A DNA stretch of 64,000 bases from the NCBI RefSeq assembly GCF_002294725.1, contig NZ_NSFT01000001.1:372001-436000 (forward strand), given 5' to 3'. The notes beneath the pieces were generated by a model. It did not search any database. It was not told where the DNA came from and saw only the letters and a list, made by a program, of their open reading frames with translations. The position numbers and the translations under genes are program-made. Origin of the DNA: Mesorhizobium sp. WSM4313 (GTDB lineage Bacteria > Pseudomonadota > Alphaproteobacteria > Rhizobiales > Rhizobiaceae). This document shows positions 52,012 through 62,032 of the stretch, one piece after another (within the stretch, counting starts at the first letter, position 1; each line of letters begins with the position of its first letter).

Positions 52012-54317
52012 TATCGTCTCCTGCCGCGCGGTCCCGAACGCGATTGCGACGCGCGGGCGCGGCCCTTGGCCTTGTGGAACGACCGCCTCGAGCCGGGCAG
52101 GGGCTTCGGGTCGGTCAGCATCTCGAAACGCATCGCACCGGCCATTGGCGCGACCTCGACCAGCCGAACTTCGACACGATCGGCAAGCTGATAGCCCTTG
52201 CCGGTGCGTTCCCCGAACAGCGATCGGGCGGTTTCGTCGTAGATATAGTAGTCGCCGCCCAGAGTTGACACCGGAATAAAGCCGTCGGCGCCATACTGCG
52301 GCAATTGGACAAAGAGTCCCGCCTTGGTGACGCCGGAGATGCGCGCGTCGAACGTGTCGTTGACGCGCTCGGCGAGATAGGCGGCAATCAGCCGGTCGAC
52401 CGTATCGCGCTCGGCCGCCATGGCTCGACGCTCGGTCGCCGAGATCAGCGCGGCGACCTCTTCCAGCCGGTCCGCCTCCTGCTGCGCCAAGCCGCCGGGC
52501 CCGAGGCCAAGCGCCGCGATCAGCCCGCGGTGCACGATCAGATCGGCGTAGCGGCGGATCGGCGAGGTGAAATGGGCGTAGCGCCTGAGGTTGAGGCCGA
52601 AATGGCCGATGTTCTTCGGCGAGTACTCCGCCTGGCTCTGCGAGCGCAGCACCACTTCGTTGACCAGCGCCTCGTTGTCGGCGCCGCGCACCCGCTCCAG
52701 AATGCCGTTGAACTGGCTCGGCCGCATCTGCGCGCCGCGCGCCAAGGACAGGCTGAGCGTTGCCAGGAACTCGCGCAGCGATTCCTGCTTGGCGAGCGAC
52801 GGCGCGTCATGGATGCGGTAGACGAGCGGCTCTTTCTTGCCCTCCAATGTCTCGGCGGCCGCGACATTGGCCTGGATCATGAATTCCTCGATGAGCTTAT
52901 GCGCGTCGAGGCGCTCCGGCACGACGACGCGGTCGACCGTGCCGTCAGGCTTCAGCAGGATCTTGCGCTCGGGCAGATCGAGCTCAAGCGGCTGGCGGGA
53001 CTGGCGGCCGCGCCTGAGCACGGCGTAGGCGTCCCATAACGGCTTCAAAGCGCTGTCGAGGATCGGCCGTGTCTTGTCGTCGGGCGCGCCGTCGATCGCG
53101 GCCTGCGCCTGCGGGTAGGCGAGCTTGGCGGCCGACTTCATCATGACGCGGTGGAAGGAATGCCTGAGTTTGCGGCCTTCCGAAGAGAAGGTCATGCGCA
53201 CGGCGATTGCCGGCCTGTCTTCGCCCTCGCGCAGCGAGCAGAGATCGTTGGAGATGCGTTCAGGAAGCATCGGCACGACGCGGTCCGGAAAATAGACCGA
53301 ATTGCCGCGCTTCAGGGCTTCGCGGTCGAGCGGCGTGCCGTAGCGGACATAGGCTGCGACATCGGCGATCGCCACGGTGATGATAACGCCGCCGGGATTC
53401 TTCTCGTCCGTGTCGGGCGTGGCGAAGACCGCGTCGTCATGGTCCTTGGCATCGGCCGGATCGATGGTCACCAGCGGCAGACTGCGCCAGTCCTCGCGGT
53501 GATCGAGCGTCGCCGGCTTCACCGCTTCGGCCTCGGCAATCACGTCCGCAGGAAAGACATGAGGAATGTCGTGGGCGTGGATGGCGATCATCGAGACCGC
53601 CTTCTCGCTGCTCAGCGAGCCGAGCACCGCCAGCACCTTTGCCCGGGGCAGTCCGTAACGGGCTGCCCGCGCCGGCTCCACCTCCACCAGATCGCCATTC
53701 CTGGCGCCGTTCTGGAATTCCTTGTCGACGATCAGTTCCGGCTGGCGCCGTTCGACCGGCTCGATGCGGAACGTCCCATCCTTCAGCACGCGGAAGACGC
53801 CGAGCACGGCGTCGCTGCGCTTCTCGAAGATCTTCATCACCCGCCCGGTATAGGCAGGGCCTGACGGATCGTCGGTCGGGAAAGTCTTGGCAAGCACGCG
53901 GTCGCCAATGCCGGGGACCGGGCCTCCGGCGGCGCGCGAGATGCGGATGGCAATGACGGGGGGCGAGCCGGCGCCGGTATATTCGCTCGGATTCGCCAGA
54001 AGCACGCCGTCATCGTCGCGGCCAAAAATGTCGAGCACCGCGACATGAGGCACGGCGCCCGCACGGGTGAGGCGCTTGCGCTCCTTGTTGAGGAGGCCTT
54101 CATCCTGCAGGTCTCGCAACAGGTCTTTCAGCCAGATGCGGTCCTCGCCGCGCAGCGCGAAGGCCTTGGCGATCTCGCGCTTGCCGGAGCGATCGGGATT
54201 TTCGGCGATGTAGCGCAGAACCTCGTCACGTGACGGACGATAGTCGTCCTTGACCTTGGCCCTGGTGTCGGCGTTGCGCGGATCGCCGTGGCTTCTTCCG
54301 GAGATCCTGCGCGCCAC
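52011..54317 (-). CDS. rnr: Ribonuclease R
   Basis: A 768-residue 3'-to-5' exoribonuclease that degrades structured RNA. The order is an N-terminal winged-helix region, cold-shock domains, the RNB catalytic domain (about 260-590) and an S1 domain (about 640-725). The catalytic acids are in DPADAKDHDDAVF near residue 288. The RNB end shows NIGHFGLNLRRYAHFTSPIR and RRYADLIVHRGL. The C-terminal tail is basic (KAKGRARASQSRSGPRGRRR), helpful for RNA binding. The start is GTG at 54317, six bases after the topA stop, with GCAGGAC upstream. Confidence 0.95.
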   Translation of the reverse strand: MARRISGRSHGDPRNADTRAKVKDDYRPSRDEVLRYIAENPDRSGKREIAKAFALRGEDRIWLKDLLRDLQDEGLLNKERKRLTRAGAVPHVAVLDIFGRDDDGVLLANPSEYTGAGSPPVIAIRISRAAGGPVPGIGDRVLAKTFPTDDPSGPAYTGRVMKIFEKRSDAVLGVFRVLKDGTFRIEPVERRQPELIVDKEFQNGARNGDLVEVEPARAARYGLPRAKVLAVLGSLSSEKAVSMIAIHAHDIPHVFPADVIAEAEAVKPATLDHREDWRSLPLVTIDPADAKDHDDAVFATPDTDEKNPGGVIITVAIADVAAYVRYGTPLDREALKRGNSVYFPDRVVPMLPERISNDLCSLREGEDRPAIAVRMTFSSEGRKLRHSFHRVMMKSAAKLAYPQAQAAIDGAPDDKTRPILDSALKPLWDAYAVLRRGRQSRQPLELDLPERKILLKPDGTVDRVVVPERLDAHKLIEEFMIQANVAAAETLEGKKEPLVYRIHDAPSLAKQESLREFLATLSLSLARGAQMRPSQFNGILERVRGADNEALVNEVVLRSQSQAEYSPKNIGHFGLNLRRYAHFTSPIRRYADLIVHRGLIAALGLGPGGLAQQEADRLEEVAALISATERRAMAAERDTVDRLIAAYLAERVNDTFDARISGVTKAGLFVQLPQYGADGFIPVSTLGGDYYIYDETARSLFGERTGKGYQLADRVEVRLVEVAPMAGAMRFEMLTDPKPLPGSRRSFHKAKGRARASQSRSGPRGRRR

Positions 54318-54323
54318 GTCCTG

Positions 54324-56891
54324 CTACCCCTTCTTCGCCGCCCGGCGGAAGGGCTTTTTGCCGCCTCCGCCCTTGGCTTCCTTCTCGGCAATCAGGGCGA
54401 GCGCTTCTTCCATCGTCACCGATTGCGGGTCCTTGCCTTTTGGCAGCGTCGCATTGACCTTGCCGTAGTTGACGTACGGACCATATTTGCCGTCGCGAAC
54501 GACGATCTTGCCGCCGCCGTCGGGATGATCGCCCAATTCCTTGAGCGCCGCCGGCGTGGCGCCGTTGCGGCCACCCTTGCCCTTCTGCTGCTTCTCGGCG
54601 ATCACCGAAACGGCGCGGTTCAGGCCGATCGAGAACACGTCCTCGATGCTTTCCAGATTGGCATAGGTGCCGTCATGCAGCACGAACGGGCCGTAGCGTC
54701 CGAGGCCAGCCGAGATCATCTTGCCGGTTTCGGGATGTTTTCCCACATCGCGCGGCAGACCCAGCAGCGCCAGCGCCTTCTCGTGGTCGATCGAGTCGGG
54801 CGTCCAGCCCTTGGGCAGGCTGGAGCGCTTGGCCTCCTTGCCCTCGCCGCGCTGGATATAGGGGCCGAAACGGCCGCTGCGCAGGGTAATTTCCTCGGCG
54901 GTGTAAGGATCCTTTCCGAGCAGCTTGACACCGTCCTCGCCATTGCCGTTCTCGCCATTGGGATTGGCGGCGTCGCCGAGCTGGCGGGTGTAGGAGCATT
55001 CAGGATAGTTCGAGCAACCGACGAAAGCGCCGAACTTGCCGAGCTTCAGCGACAGATTGCCGGTGCCGCATTTCGGGCAGATGCGCGGATTGGAGCCGTC
55101 CTCGCGCTCCGGGAAGACCAGCGGCGCGAGCTCTTCGTTGAGCGCATCGAGCACGTCGGCGACGCGCAGTTCCTTGATGTCGTCGACGGCGCCGGAGAAA
55201 TCCTTCCAGAAGTCGCGCAGCACGTCCTTCCAGGCGAGCTTGCCGTCGGAAATCTCGTCGAGCTTCTCCTCGAGCGAAGCGGTGAAGTCATATTCGACAT
55301 AACGCTCGAAGAAGCTTTCGAGGAAGGCCGAGAGCAGCCGGCCCTTGGCCTGCGGCACGAGCTTGCGACGGTCGATGGTGACGTAGTCGCGGTCCTCGAG
55401 TGTCTTCAGGATCGCGGTGTAGGTCGAGGGACGGCCGATGCCCAGCTCTTCCAGCTTCTTGATCAGCGACGCCTCGGAGTAGCGCGGCGGCGGCTCGGTG
55501 GTGTGCTGGGTCGCGTTGATCGCCTGACGGGCAAGCTGCTCGCCGGAGCGGATCTCGGGCAGGCGGCGGCTCTCCTCGTCCTCCGCGTCCTCGTCCCTCT
55601 GGTCGGTATAGGCGGCGATGAAGCCATCGAAGCGGACGACCGAGCCGATCGCGCGCAGCTCCGCGGTGCGGGCGCCGTTGACCGCCTCGATCTCGACCGT
55701 GGTGCGTTCGATCTCGGCCGGCTGCATCTGGCTGGCGATGGCGCGCTTCCAGATCAGCTCGTAAAGCCGGGCTTGGTCGGCATCGAGATATTGCCGAACG
55801 GAAGCCGGCGTGCGCTTGAAATCGGTCGGGCGGATCGCCTCGTGGGCTTCCTGGGCGTTCTTGGCCTTGGTGGTGTAGAAACGCGGCTTCTCCGGCAGGT
55901 ATTTGGCGCCGAACTCGCTGACTATGGCGCTGCGGGCAGCCTCGATCGCCTCAGGCGCCATCTGCACGCCGTCGGTACGCATATAGGTGATGAGGCCGGC
56001 AGTCTCGCCGCCGATGTCCATGCCTTCATAGAGTTTTTGCGCGACCTGCATGGTGCGCGTGGCCGAGAAACCGAGGCCTGACGAGGCGGCCTGCTGCAGC
56101 GTCGAGGTGGTGAAGGGCGGGCCGGGATTGCGTTTTGTCGGCTTGGCCTCGACCGACAATGCCTTGAAGGTCGCGCCTTCGAGCATCGCCTTGATGTCGT
56201 CGGCCTGAGCCTTGTTGGCGATGTCGAGTTTTTGCAGCTTCTTGCCGGCAAACGCGGTCAGCCGCGCCTCGAAACTGTCGTTGCGCGGCGTGCCGAGGAT
56301 GGCTGCAATCTGCCAATATTCCTCGCGGATGAAGCGCTCGATCTCGGATTCGCGGTCGCAGACCAGGCGCAACGCCACCGACTGGACGCGGCCGGCGGAG
56401 CGGGCGCCCGGCAGCTTGCGCCACAGCACCGGCGACAGCGTGAAGCCGACGAGATAATCGAGCGCGCGGCGGGCGAGATAGGCGTCGACCAGCGGCGCGT
56501 CGATCTGGCGCGGATGGGCCATCGCATCGAGCACCGAGGCCTTGGTGATGGCGTTGAAGACGACGCGGCTGACTGGCTTGTCCTTCAGCGCGCGCTTCTG
56601 CTTCAGGACTTCCAGCACATGCCAGGAAATCGCCTCGCCCTCGCGATCCGGGTCGGTGGCGAGGATCAGCCCGTCGGCATCCTTGACCGCCTTGGCAATG
56701 TCGGCAAGGCGCTTGCCGGACGCGGTGTCGACCGACCAGGACATGGCGAAGTCCTCGTCGGGCCGCACCGAGCCGTCCTTGGCCGGCAGATCGCGGACAT
56801 GGCCGAACGAGGCCAGAACCTTATAGTTCTTGCCCAAATATTTGTTGATTGTCTTCGCCTTGGCCGGCGATTCGACGACGACGACGTCCAT
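54324..56891 (-). CDS. topA: DNA topoisomerase I
   Basis: Type IA topoisomerase that relaxes negative supercoils; 855 residues. The TOPRIM domain begins MDVVVVESPAKAKTINKYLG. The active-site tyrosine is in GLITYMRTDGVQ, near residue 303. A Cys4 zinc element follows the core (CPKCGTGNLSL then CSNYPECSY, about 600-625), and beta-rich repeats (LRSGRFGPYIQRGEGKEAK, GLGRYGPFVLHDG, RDGKYGPYVNYG) form the C-terminal domain. It is the first gene of topA-rnr-DUF983. In many relatives dprA precedes topA; here the upstream gene is ccdA, divergent. Confidence 0.95.
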   Translation of the reverse strand: MDVVVVESPAKAKTINKYLGKNYKVLASFGHVRDLPAKDGSVRPDEDFAMSWSVDTASGKRLADIAKAVKDADGLILATDPDREGEAISWHVLEVLKQKRALKDKPVSRVVFNAITKASVLDAMAHPRQIDAPLVDAYLARRALDYLVGFTLSPVLWRKLPGARSAGRVQSVALRLVCDRESEIERFIREEYWQIAAILGTPRNDSFEARLTAFAGKKLQKLDIANKAQADDIKAMLEGATFKALSVEAKPTKRNPGPPFTTSTLQQAASSGLGFSATRTMQVAQKLYEGMDIGGETAGLITYMRTDGVQMAPEAIEAARSAIVSEFGAKYLPEKPRFYTTKAKNAQEAHEAIRPTDFKRTPASVRQYLDADQARLYELIWKRAIASQMQPAEIERTTVEIEAVNGARTAELRAIGSVVRFDGFIAAYTDQRDEDAEDEESRRLPEIRSGEQLARQAINATQHTTEPPPRYSEASLIKKLEELGIGRPSTYTAILKTLEDRDYVTIDRRKLVPQAKGRLLSAFLESFFERYVEYDFTASLEEKLDEISDGKLAWKDVLRDFWKDFSGAVDDIKELRVADVLDALNEELAPLVFPEREDGSNPRICPKCGTGNLSLKLGKFGAFVGCSNYPECSYTRQLGDAANPNGENGNGEDGVKLLGKDPYTAEEITLRSGRFGPYIQRGEGKEAKRSSLPKGWTPDSIDHEKALALLGLPRDVGKHPETGKMISAGLGRYGPFVLHDGTYANLESIEDVFSIGLNRAVSVIAEKQQKGKGGRNGATPAALKELGDHPDGGGKIVVRDGKYGPYVNYGKVNATLPKGKDPQSVTMEEALALIAEKEAKGGGGKKPFRRAAKKG

Positions 56892-57238
56892 GAGGTCTCT
56901 TAATCAGCTGTGAGGTGGCGGAAGAACTCCGCGACGCACGACGAAATCCCACTCTTTTCGTCGCTCACATGGCCGTGCTTTTGCCATCGGTCAAGGGGAA
57001 GCGGCCAATTTGGGAAGCGGCCGCGGACGATACACTCTTAGAGTGTATGGCAAAGATCACATTTTTTGGGGATGGATGTATGCGCGCCTCGAACCGGGCG
57101 GGCGGCTATCGCGCGCTTGTTCGGTCAACGCGTTTGCCTGTTTCTTCCTGCGGCGAAGCGGCGACTTGCCACACAATGGTGATTGGCAGGGGCGTGCCCG
57201 CATCGCTATATCGTCGCTAGCACAATCGGACTCATTGG
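56892..57238. other. 347-base region between topA and ccdA
   Basis: The region holds one clear signal, a perfect 19-base palindrome at 57030-57048, and a CATTTTTTGGGG stretch just after it. Short open frames exist but none has a convincing ribosome binding site or composition. No promoter hexamers with the usual spacing were found by eye. Confidence 0.6.
57030..57048. promoter_or_regulatory. Perfect 19-base palindrome, candidate operator
   Basis: ATACACTCTTAGAGTGTAT has 9-base arms around a central T and no mismatch. It lies 139 bases before topA's start and 191 before ccdA's. The size and symmetry suit a dimeric repressor site (TetR, MarR or GntR type). It has no T tract that would make it a terminator. 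The cognate regulator is not in this window. Confidence 0.5.
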
Positions 57239-57985
57239 ATGGCATTGGACATCGGCTATGTCAGCGCGGTCGGGGCAGGGGCGATCTCTTTCCTGTCGCC
57301 ATGCGTGCTGCCGCTGGTGCCGCCCTATCTCTGCTACATGGCCGGCGTTTCCGTCGACGATTTCCGCGGCAATCAGAGCGTCACGGCGAAGGAGGGCGCG
57401 CGCGGCGCGCTGCTTTATGCTTCCGTGGCCTTCGTGCTCGGCTTTTCCACCGTCTTCGTGGCGCTTGGGGCCGGCGCCTCGACCATCGGCCGCCTGCTGC
57501 GCGTCTGGCAGGAACCGCTGGCGATGGCGGCGGGCGTGCTGATCATCATCATGGGCCTGAACTTCCTTGGCATCCTGCGCATTCCGCTTTTGTCGCGCGA
57601 GGCGCGCTTCCAGTCGCAGGGCAAGCCGGCCAGCATGATCGCGGCCTATGTCATGGGGCTGGCCTTCGCCTTCGGCTGGACGCCTTGCATCGGCCCGGTG
57701 CTGGGGCCGATCCTGACTTTGGCCGGCGGGCGCGAGACCGTTGGCGAGGGCGCGCTGCTGCTTGCCGCCTATTCGCTGGGCCTCGGTATCCCGTTCCTGA
57801 TCGCGGCGCTGTTTTCCGGCGCCTTCATGCGCTTCCTCGGCAAATTCCGCGTCCATCTCGGCCGTGTCGAGAAAGCGATCGGCGCGCTGCTGGTCGTCGC
57901 CGGCGTGTTTTTCCTCACTGGCGGCGTGCAGAGCGCGTCCTATTGGCTCTTGGAGAATTTCCCGGTGCTGGGAAGGCTGGGGTAG
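57239..57985 (+). CDS. ccdA: Cytochrome c biogenesis protein CcdA
   Basis: A 248-residue, six-helix inner-membrane thiol-disulfide transporter that moves reducing power from thioredoxin to periplasmic thiol proteins. The two key cysteines are in FLSPCVLPLVPPYLCYMAG near residue 22 and FGWTPCIGPVLGP near residue 145. The DsbD-core fold is clear. It is a stand-alone gene, preceded by a long region with a palindromic operator candidate. Confidence 0.93.
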   Translation: MALDIGYVSAVGAGAISFLSPCVLPLVPPYLCYMAGVSVDDFRGNQSVTAKEGARGALLYASVAFVLGFSTVFVALGAGASTIGRLLRVWQEPLAMAAGVLIIIMGLNFLGILRIPLLSREARFQSQGKPASMIAAYVMGLAFAFGWTPCIGPVLGPILTLAGGRETVGEGALLLAAYSLGLGIPFLIAALFSGAFMRFLGKFRVHLGRVEKAIGALLVVAGVFFLTGGVQSASYWLLENFPVLGRLG

Positions 57986-58162
57986 TTTAGTTGCTGGCAG
58001 AGAGTCGAGCTGTGAACCCGTTGTAGAGATCAGCATCGAAGGGTCCTGTGCCCTCTATCTCGTGTTCCATAATTTGCTATGGAGACCTGGGGCGACCACT
58101 ATGTTCAGACAACCCATCGAGTCACCTGCTCCGCCGTCTCACCGGAATTTCCGCCGCGACGA

Positions 58163-59986
58163 TCACTCCGGCACGCCGGAGATGCCTAGCGCCTCGACGT
58201 AACGCTCGCCGAACACCTTGTCCTGCCATGGGTTGATCTGTCTCTGCAGGGTGAGCGTGTAGGTCGGGAACGCCTCCATCAGCCGCCGCGCCACCGCCCG
58301 CGCCTCCTCCAGCCGGTTGAGTTTGACCAGCGCCATAATCACCACCCGGTGCGAGGAGCCGTAGTTCGGCATCTCCTGCAGCGCGCGTTCTCCCCATGCC
58401 AGCGCTTCCTCGTAGCGCTCGAGCATCAGGTAGCTCATCCCGATGCCCGAGAGCGCGATGCCCTTCTCGGGGTCGACCGGGCTCAGCCGCATTGCCCTGT
58501 GAAAGTGCTCGATCGCGACGAGCGGGCGGCCGGAATGTGCGTTGACCCAACCGCAGCTCGTATGGCCCTGCGCCGAATTGGGATTGAGCAGCAGGGATCG
58601 TTCGATCGTGGCCAGCGCCATCTCGTATTCCTTCGCGCTGTAGGCGATCACCTGCGCGGCGAAGCGCAGGCTCGTGGGGTCGTCGCGCGCTTCCGCCAGT
58701 ACCTCGCGCGCCATGCGCGTGGCGACCCGGGTATCCTCGGGCTCGTGCCAGCACTGGCTCACGGATATGCTGCGGATATAGGCGCCGAGTGCCTTCGCCA
58801 AGTTGAAGCCGGGGTCGATGCTAAGCGCCTCGTTGGTGAGCCGACGCACGTCGGCAAAGCCTTCGCGCGTCATGCTGTAGAAGCGCGGCAGCGCGCGAAG
58901 GTAGAGGTCGTAGGCGCTCATGTAGTCAGTCGGCTTCATGCGCGCCTGCTTGATTTCCTCCAGCCGGATGCTCGGCTCGACAGCGCCGACGACGCTCTCG
59001 GTCACCTTGTCCTGCAGGTCGAAGATGTCGCACATATCGCCCTCGAAGCGGTCGGCCCAGACATGGTGTCCGCTGATCGCGTCCACCAACTGCCCACTGA
59101 TACGCACCCGCGATCCTGCCCTGCGGATGCTGCCTTCGAGCACGTAGCGGACGCCCAGCTCGCGCCCGACCTGGCGCAGGTCCACCGCCCGGCCCTTGTA
59201 GGTGAAGGACGAGTTGCGGGCGATCACGAAGAAGGAGTTCACTCGGCTCAATCCCGTGATGATGTCCTCCACCAGCCCGTCGGCGAAGTATTCCTGATCG
59301 GGGTCGCCGCTCATGTTGGTGAAAGGCAGAACCGCGATCGAGGGTTTCTCGGGCAGGGGAGGCGGGGCAGCGCTGGCGTCGGACTCGACGCGGTAGGCGC
59401 GCACGGGCCGCTCGATGTTCTTGAGGCGCAGCTCGCCGAGCGGCGTGAAGCCGCAGTCGAGCTTGCCCTGAAGGTGGTCGTAGGCGGTGCCCGAGACGAC
59501 AACGGTGCCGGGATCGGCGACGCTTTCGAGGCGGGCGGCGATGTTGACCCCGTCGCCGTAGAGGTCGCCGTCCTCCTCGCAAACCACGTCGCCGAGATTG
59601 ACGCCGATGCGGAAGCGAATCCTCTCTTCCTCGGGGGTCTCCGCCTCGCGTTCTGCCAGGGTCCGCTGGATCGCCATCGCCGAGGTCACCGCGTTGACAA
59701 CGCTCGCGAATTCGCACAGCATGCCGTCGCCGGTGAGCTTGACGATCCGACCCTGATGCTCGGAGACCAGCGGTTCGAGGAGGTCCTTGCGGTAGATCTT
59801 CAGCCGCTCGTGCGTGCAGCGCTCGTCGCGCTCCATCAGGCGCGAATAACCGACCACGTCGCAAGCCAGGATCGCAGCGAGGTGGCGCCGCACGGTCATC
59901 GCACCGCTCGGCCAAGCGCCTGCACGCGTGCCGCTCCGCGTCCATGTCCCGCCAACTTCCAGACGCGCCACGCGCATGGTATCCAT
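58163..59986 (-). CDS. Class III adenylate/guanylate cyclase with TolB-like and TPR domains
   Basis: A 607-residue protein with an N-terminal cyclase domain (about 30-205), a TolB-N-like domain (about 225-360) and C-terminal TPR repeats (about 395-595). Cyclase residues: metal Asp in ILACDVVGYSRLM and KLTGDGMLCEF, transition-state region GDGVNIAARLE. The TolB-like block reads IAVLPFTNMSGDPDQEYFAD. This three-part layout is common in rhizobia, where many paralogues occur. Whether it makes cAMP is likely but untested. ATG at 59986 (MDTMRVARLE) is favoured; starts at 59977 and 59899 are also possible. No sensor or membrane segment is seen. Confidence 0.88.
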   Translation of the reverse strand: MDTMRVARLEVGGTWTRSGTRAGAWPSGAMTVRRHLAAILACDVVGYSRLMERDERCTHERLKIYRKDLLEPLVSEHQGRIVKLTGDGMLCEFASVVNAVTSAMAIQRTLAEREAETPEEERIRFRIGVNLGDVVCEEDGDLYGDGVNIAARLESVADPGTVVVSGTAYDHLQGKLDCGFTPLGELRLKNIERPVRAYRVESDASAAPPPLPEKPSIAVLPFTNMSGDPDQEYFADGLVEDIITGLSRVNSFFVIARNSSFTYKGRAVDLRQVGRELGVRYVLEGSIRRAGSRVRISGQLVDAISGHHVWADRFEGDMCDIFDLQDKVTESVVGAVEPSIRLEEIKQARMKPTDYMSAYDLYLRALPRFYSMTREGFADVRRLTNEALSIDPGFNLAKALGAYIRSISVSQCWHEPEDTRVATRMAREVLAEARDDPTSLRFAAQVIAYSAKEYEMALATIERSLLLNPNSAQGHTSCGWVNAHSGRPLVAIEHFHRAMRLSPVDPEKGIALSGIGMSYLMLERYEEALAWGERALQEMPNYGSSHRVVIMALVKLNRLEEARAVARRLMEAFPTYTLTLQRQINPWQDKVFGERYVEALGISGVPE

Positions 59987-60282
59987 CTCTCCCAGTCTCC
60001 GCCCCTCGCCGATATGGAACGGAAAACGCAGCTCGGCCTTGCCTTCACGAGATTTCGCTATCCCGCTTGCGACGCAGCACCCCCAGCAGGCCGGGGATAT
60101 TTCCTGACCTATGTAACCGGCTGACGCCACCGTGGCGGTGCTTTTGTATCGGTCATCACACCCGACGTTCGCACTTGGAGACTTGGCTTTGCCATCTCAC
60201 CGGAATTTAACCGCATTGGTGCAGCATGGCCTACGCTGTTAATATGCGTTGATTCAAACCTTTTTCATACGGTTGCCCATCC

Positions 60283-61653
60283 ATGAGCCAGAGAACCTGC
60301 CTGTCCGTTATCCTCGCCGCCGGCGAAGGCACGCGCATGAAAAGCGCGATGCCCAAGGTGCTGCATGCCATTGCCGGCCTGCCGATGGTGGCTCACGTCG
60401 TGAAAGCCGCTGAGGCCGCCGGCGCGACCGGTGTGGCGCTGGTGATCGGCCACGGCGCAGACGAGATGCGCAAGGCGGTGCAGAAATTCGCGCCGAAGGC
60501 GGAGACCTTCGTGCAGGAGAAGCGGCTTGGCACCGGGCATGCGGTCCTCGCCGCGCGCGAAGCGATATCAAAGGGCTATGACGATATTCTCGTGATGTTC
60601 GGCGACACGCCGCTAATCGATGCGCAGGCGCTGGCCGCCGCGCGGCAGAAGCTGGCGGAGGGTGCCGCCGTCGCGGTCATCGGCTTCCGTCCGCCAAGCC
60701 CGGCCGGCTACGGCCGGTTGATCGAAAAAGGCGGTCATCTCATTGCCATCCGCGAGGAGAAGGACTGCTCGGAGGAAGAGAAAAAGATCGGCTTCTGCAA
60801 TGCCGGCATGATGGCGGTGGCGGGCAAGCATGCGCTGCGGCTGCTCGACAAGGTCGGCAACAAGAACGCCAAGGGCGAATTCTACCTCACCGACATCGTC
60901 GAGATCGCCGGCGCGGAAGGGCTCGACGTAGTGGCAACGGAAGCGAGTTTCGAAAGCGCGCTCGGCATCAACAACCGGGCCGAGCTCGCCGAGGCGGAAG
61001 CGATTTGGCAGGCGCGCCGTCGGCGCGAGGCGATGCTGTCCGGAGTTACGCTGATCGCGCCCGAAACCGTCTATTTCTCGCACGACACCGAGATCGGCAC
61101 CGATACGATCGTCGAGCCGAATGTCTGGTTCGGGCCGGGCGTCAAGATCGCATCGGGCGCCAAGATCCATGCTTTCAGCCATATCGAGGGCGCAACGATC
61201 GCCTCAAATTGCGATGTCGGGCCGTTCGCCCGGCTGCGGCCCGGCGCGGATCTTCGAAACAAGGCAAAGGTCGGCAATTTCTGCGAGGTCAAGCAGGCGA
61301 CGATCGAGGAGGGCGCCAAGGTCAACCACCTGACCTATATCGGCGATGCACGCGTGGGTGCCGCGGCCAATATCGGCGCCGGCACCATCACCTGCAATTA
61401 TGACGGCTACTCGAAATTCTTCACCGATATCGGCGAGGGCGCCTTTGTCGGCTCGAATTCCTCGCTGGTGGCGCCGGTCTCGATCGGCAAGGGCGGGTAC
61501 ATCGCTTCCGGCAGCGTGATCACCGAAAGCGTGCCCGACGACGCGCTGGCCTTCGGCCGCGCGCGCCAGAAGACGATTCCGGGCAAGGGCAAGGAATTGC
61601 GCGAACGCTTTGCTTCCGCCGCCGCGGCGAAGAAGAAGGCTGCGGCGGAATAG
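60283..61653 (+). CDS. glmU: Bifunctional UDP-GlcNAc pyrophosphorylase/GlcN-1-P acetyltransferase
   Basis: A 456-residue enzyme for the last two steps to UDP-N-acetylglucosamine, feeding peptidoglycan and lipopolysaccharide. The N-terminal pyrophosphorylase carries [18 protein letters not shown] near residue 10. The C-terminal left-handed beta-helix acetyltransferase shows hexapeptide repeats ([39 protein letters not shown]). glmS follows after one convergent gene, so the pathway genes cluster. The upstream 296 bases include a CGCCAC-C-GTGGCG hairpin with a T run at about 60125-60145. Confidence 0.96.
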   Translation: MSQRTCLSVILAAGEGTRMKSAMPKVLHAIAGLPMVAHVVKAAEAAGATGVALVIGHGADEMRKAVQKFAPKAETFVQEKRLGTGHAVLAAREAISKGYDDILVMFGDTPLIDAQALAAARQKLAEGAAVAVIGFRPPSPAGYGRLIEKGGHLIAIREEKDCSEEEKKIGFCNAGMMAVAGKHALRLLDKVGNKNAKGEFYLTDIVEIAGAEGLDVVATEASFESALGINNRAELAEAEAIWQARRRREAMLSGVTLIAPETVYFSHDTEIGTDTIVEPNVWFGPGVKIASGAKIHAFSHIEGATIASNCDVGPFARLRPGADLRNKAKVGNFCEVKQATIEEGAKVNHLTYIGDARVGAAANIGAGTITCNYDGYSKFFTDIGEGAFVGSNSSLVAPVSIGKGGYIASGSVITESVPDDALAFGRARQKTIPGKGKELRERFASAAAAKKKAAAE

Positions 61654-61657
61654 CGTT

Positions 61658-62032
61658 TCAGGTGGTGCTTTCGGTGATTTTGCCGAAAGCAGCCGTTACC
61701 ACGATCTCGCCGACGATTGCCTTGTTGAATTGAGACAGGTCTTCGGCGGGTATCCAATATTCGAGATGCGCCCTGCTGCCGGCGTGCTCGACGCGGTAGC
61801 CGTCGAGAAAGCTTTTCAGGACCTCAAACCGCGTGACGAAGCCGGAACCGCTCGCCTGCACGTTCCAGTCGCGGGCGATCTGGACAGCATAGGCTTCAGT
61901 GAGCACCGGATAGAAAATCGCCTGATCGGGCAGGCGCGGCGGAAATTCGCGCATGCCCAAAGCCTTGATCAGCGTCAACTCCTGCGGTCCGACCGGCCGC
62001 CACAGCGTCACGGTATGCGTCGCTTTGCTCAT
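61658..62032 (-). CDS. Small conserved protein of unknown function
   Basis: A 124-residue protein, starting MSKATHTVTLWRPVGPQELT, with blocks FPPRLPDQAIFYPVLTEAYA, IARDWNVQASGSGFVTRFEV and AHLEYWIPAEDLSQFNKAIV. I recognise this as a widespread small bacterial family, often labelled ADP-ribosylation/crystallin J1, a name that the sequence does not justify. No signal peptide or membrane helix is present. It is convergent with glmU (four bases between stops) and lies between glmU and glmS. The ATG at 62032 is chosen for the family's usual start. Confidence 0.75.
   Translation of the reverse strand: MSKATHTVTLWRPVGPQELTLIKALGMREFPPRLPDQAIFYPVLTEAYAVQIARDWNVQASGSGFVTRFEVLKSFLDGYRVEHAGSRAHLEYWIPAEDLSQFNKAIVGEIVVTAAFGKITESTT

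Noticed and set aside
57165..57211. CTTGCC and CTATAT as -35/-10 of ccdA
   Set aside because: The spacing of 35 bases is far outside the normal 16-18.
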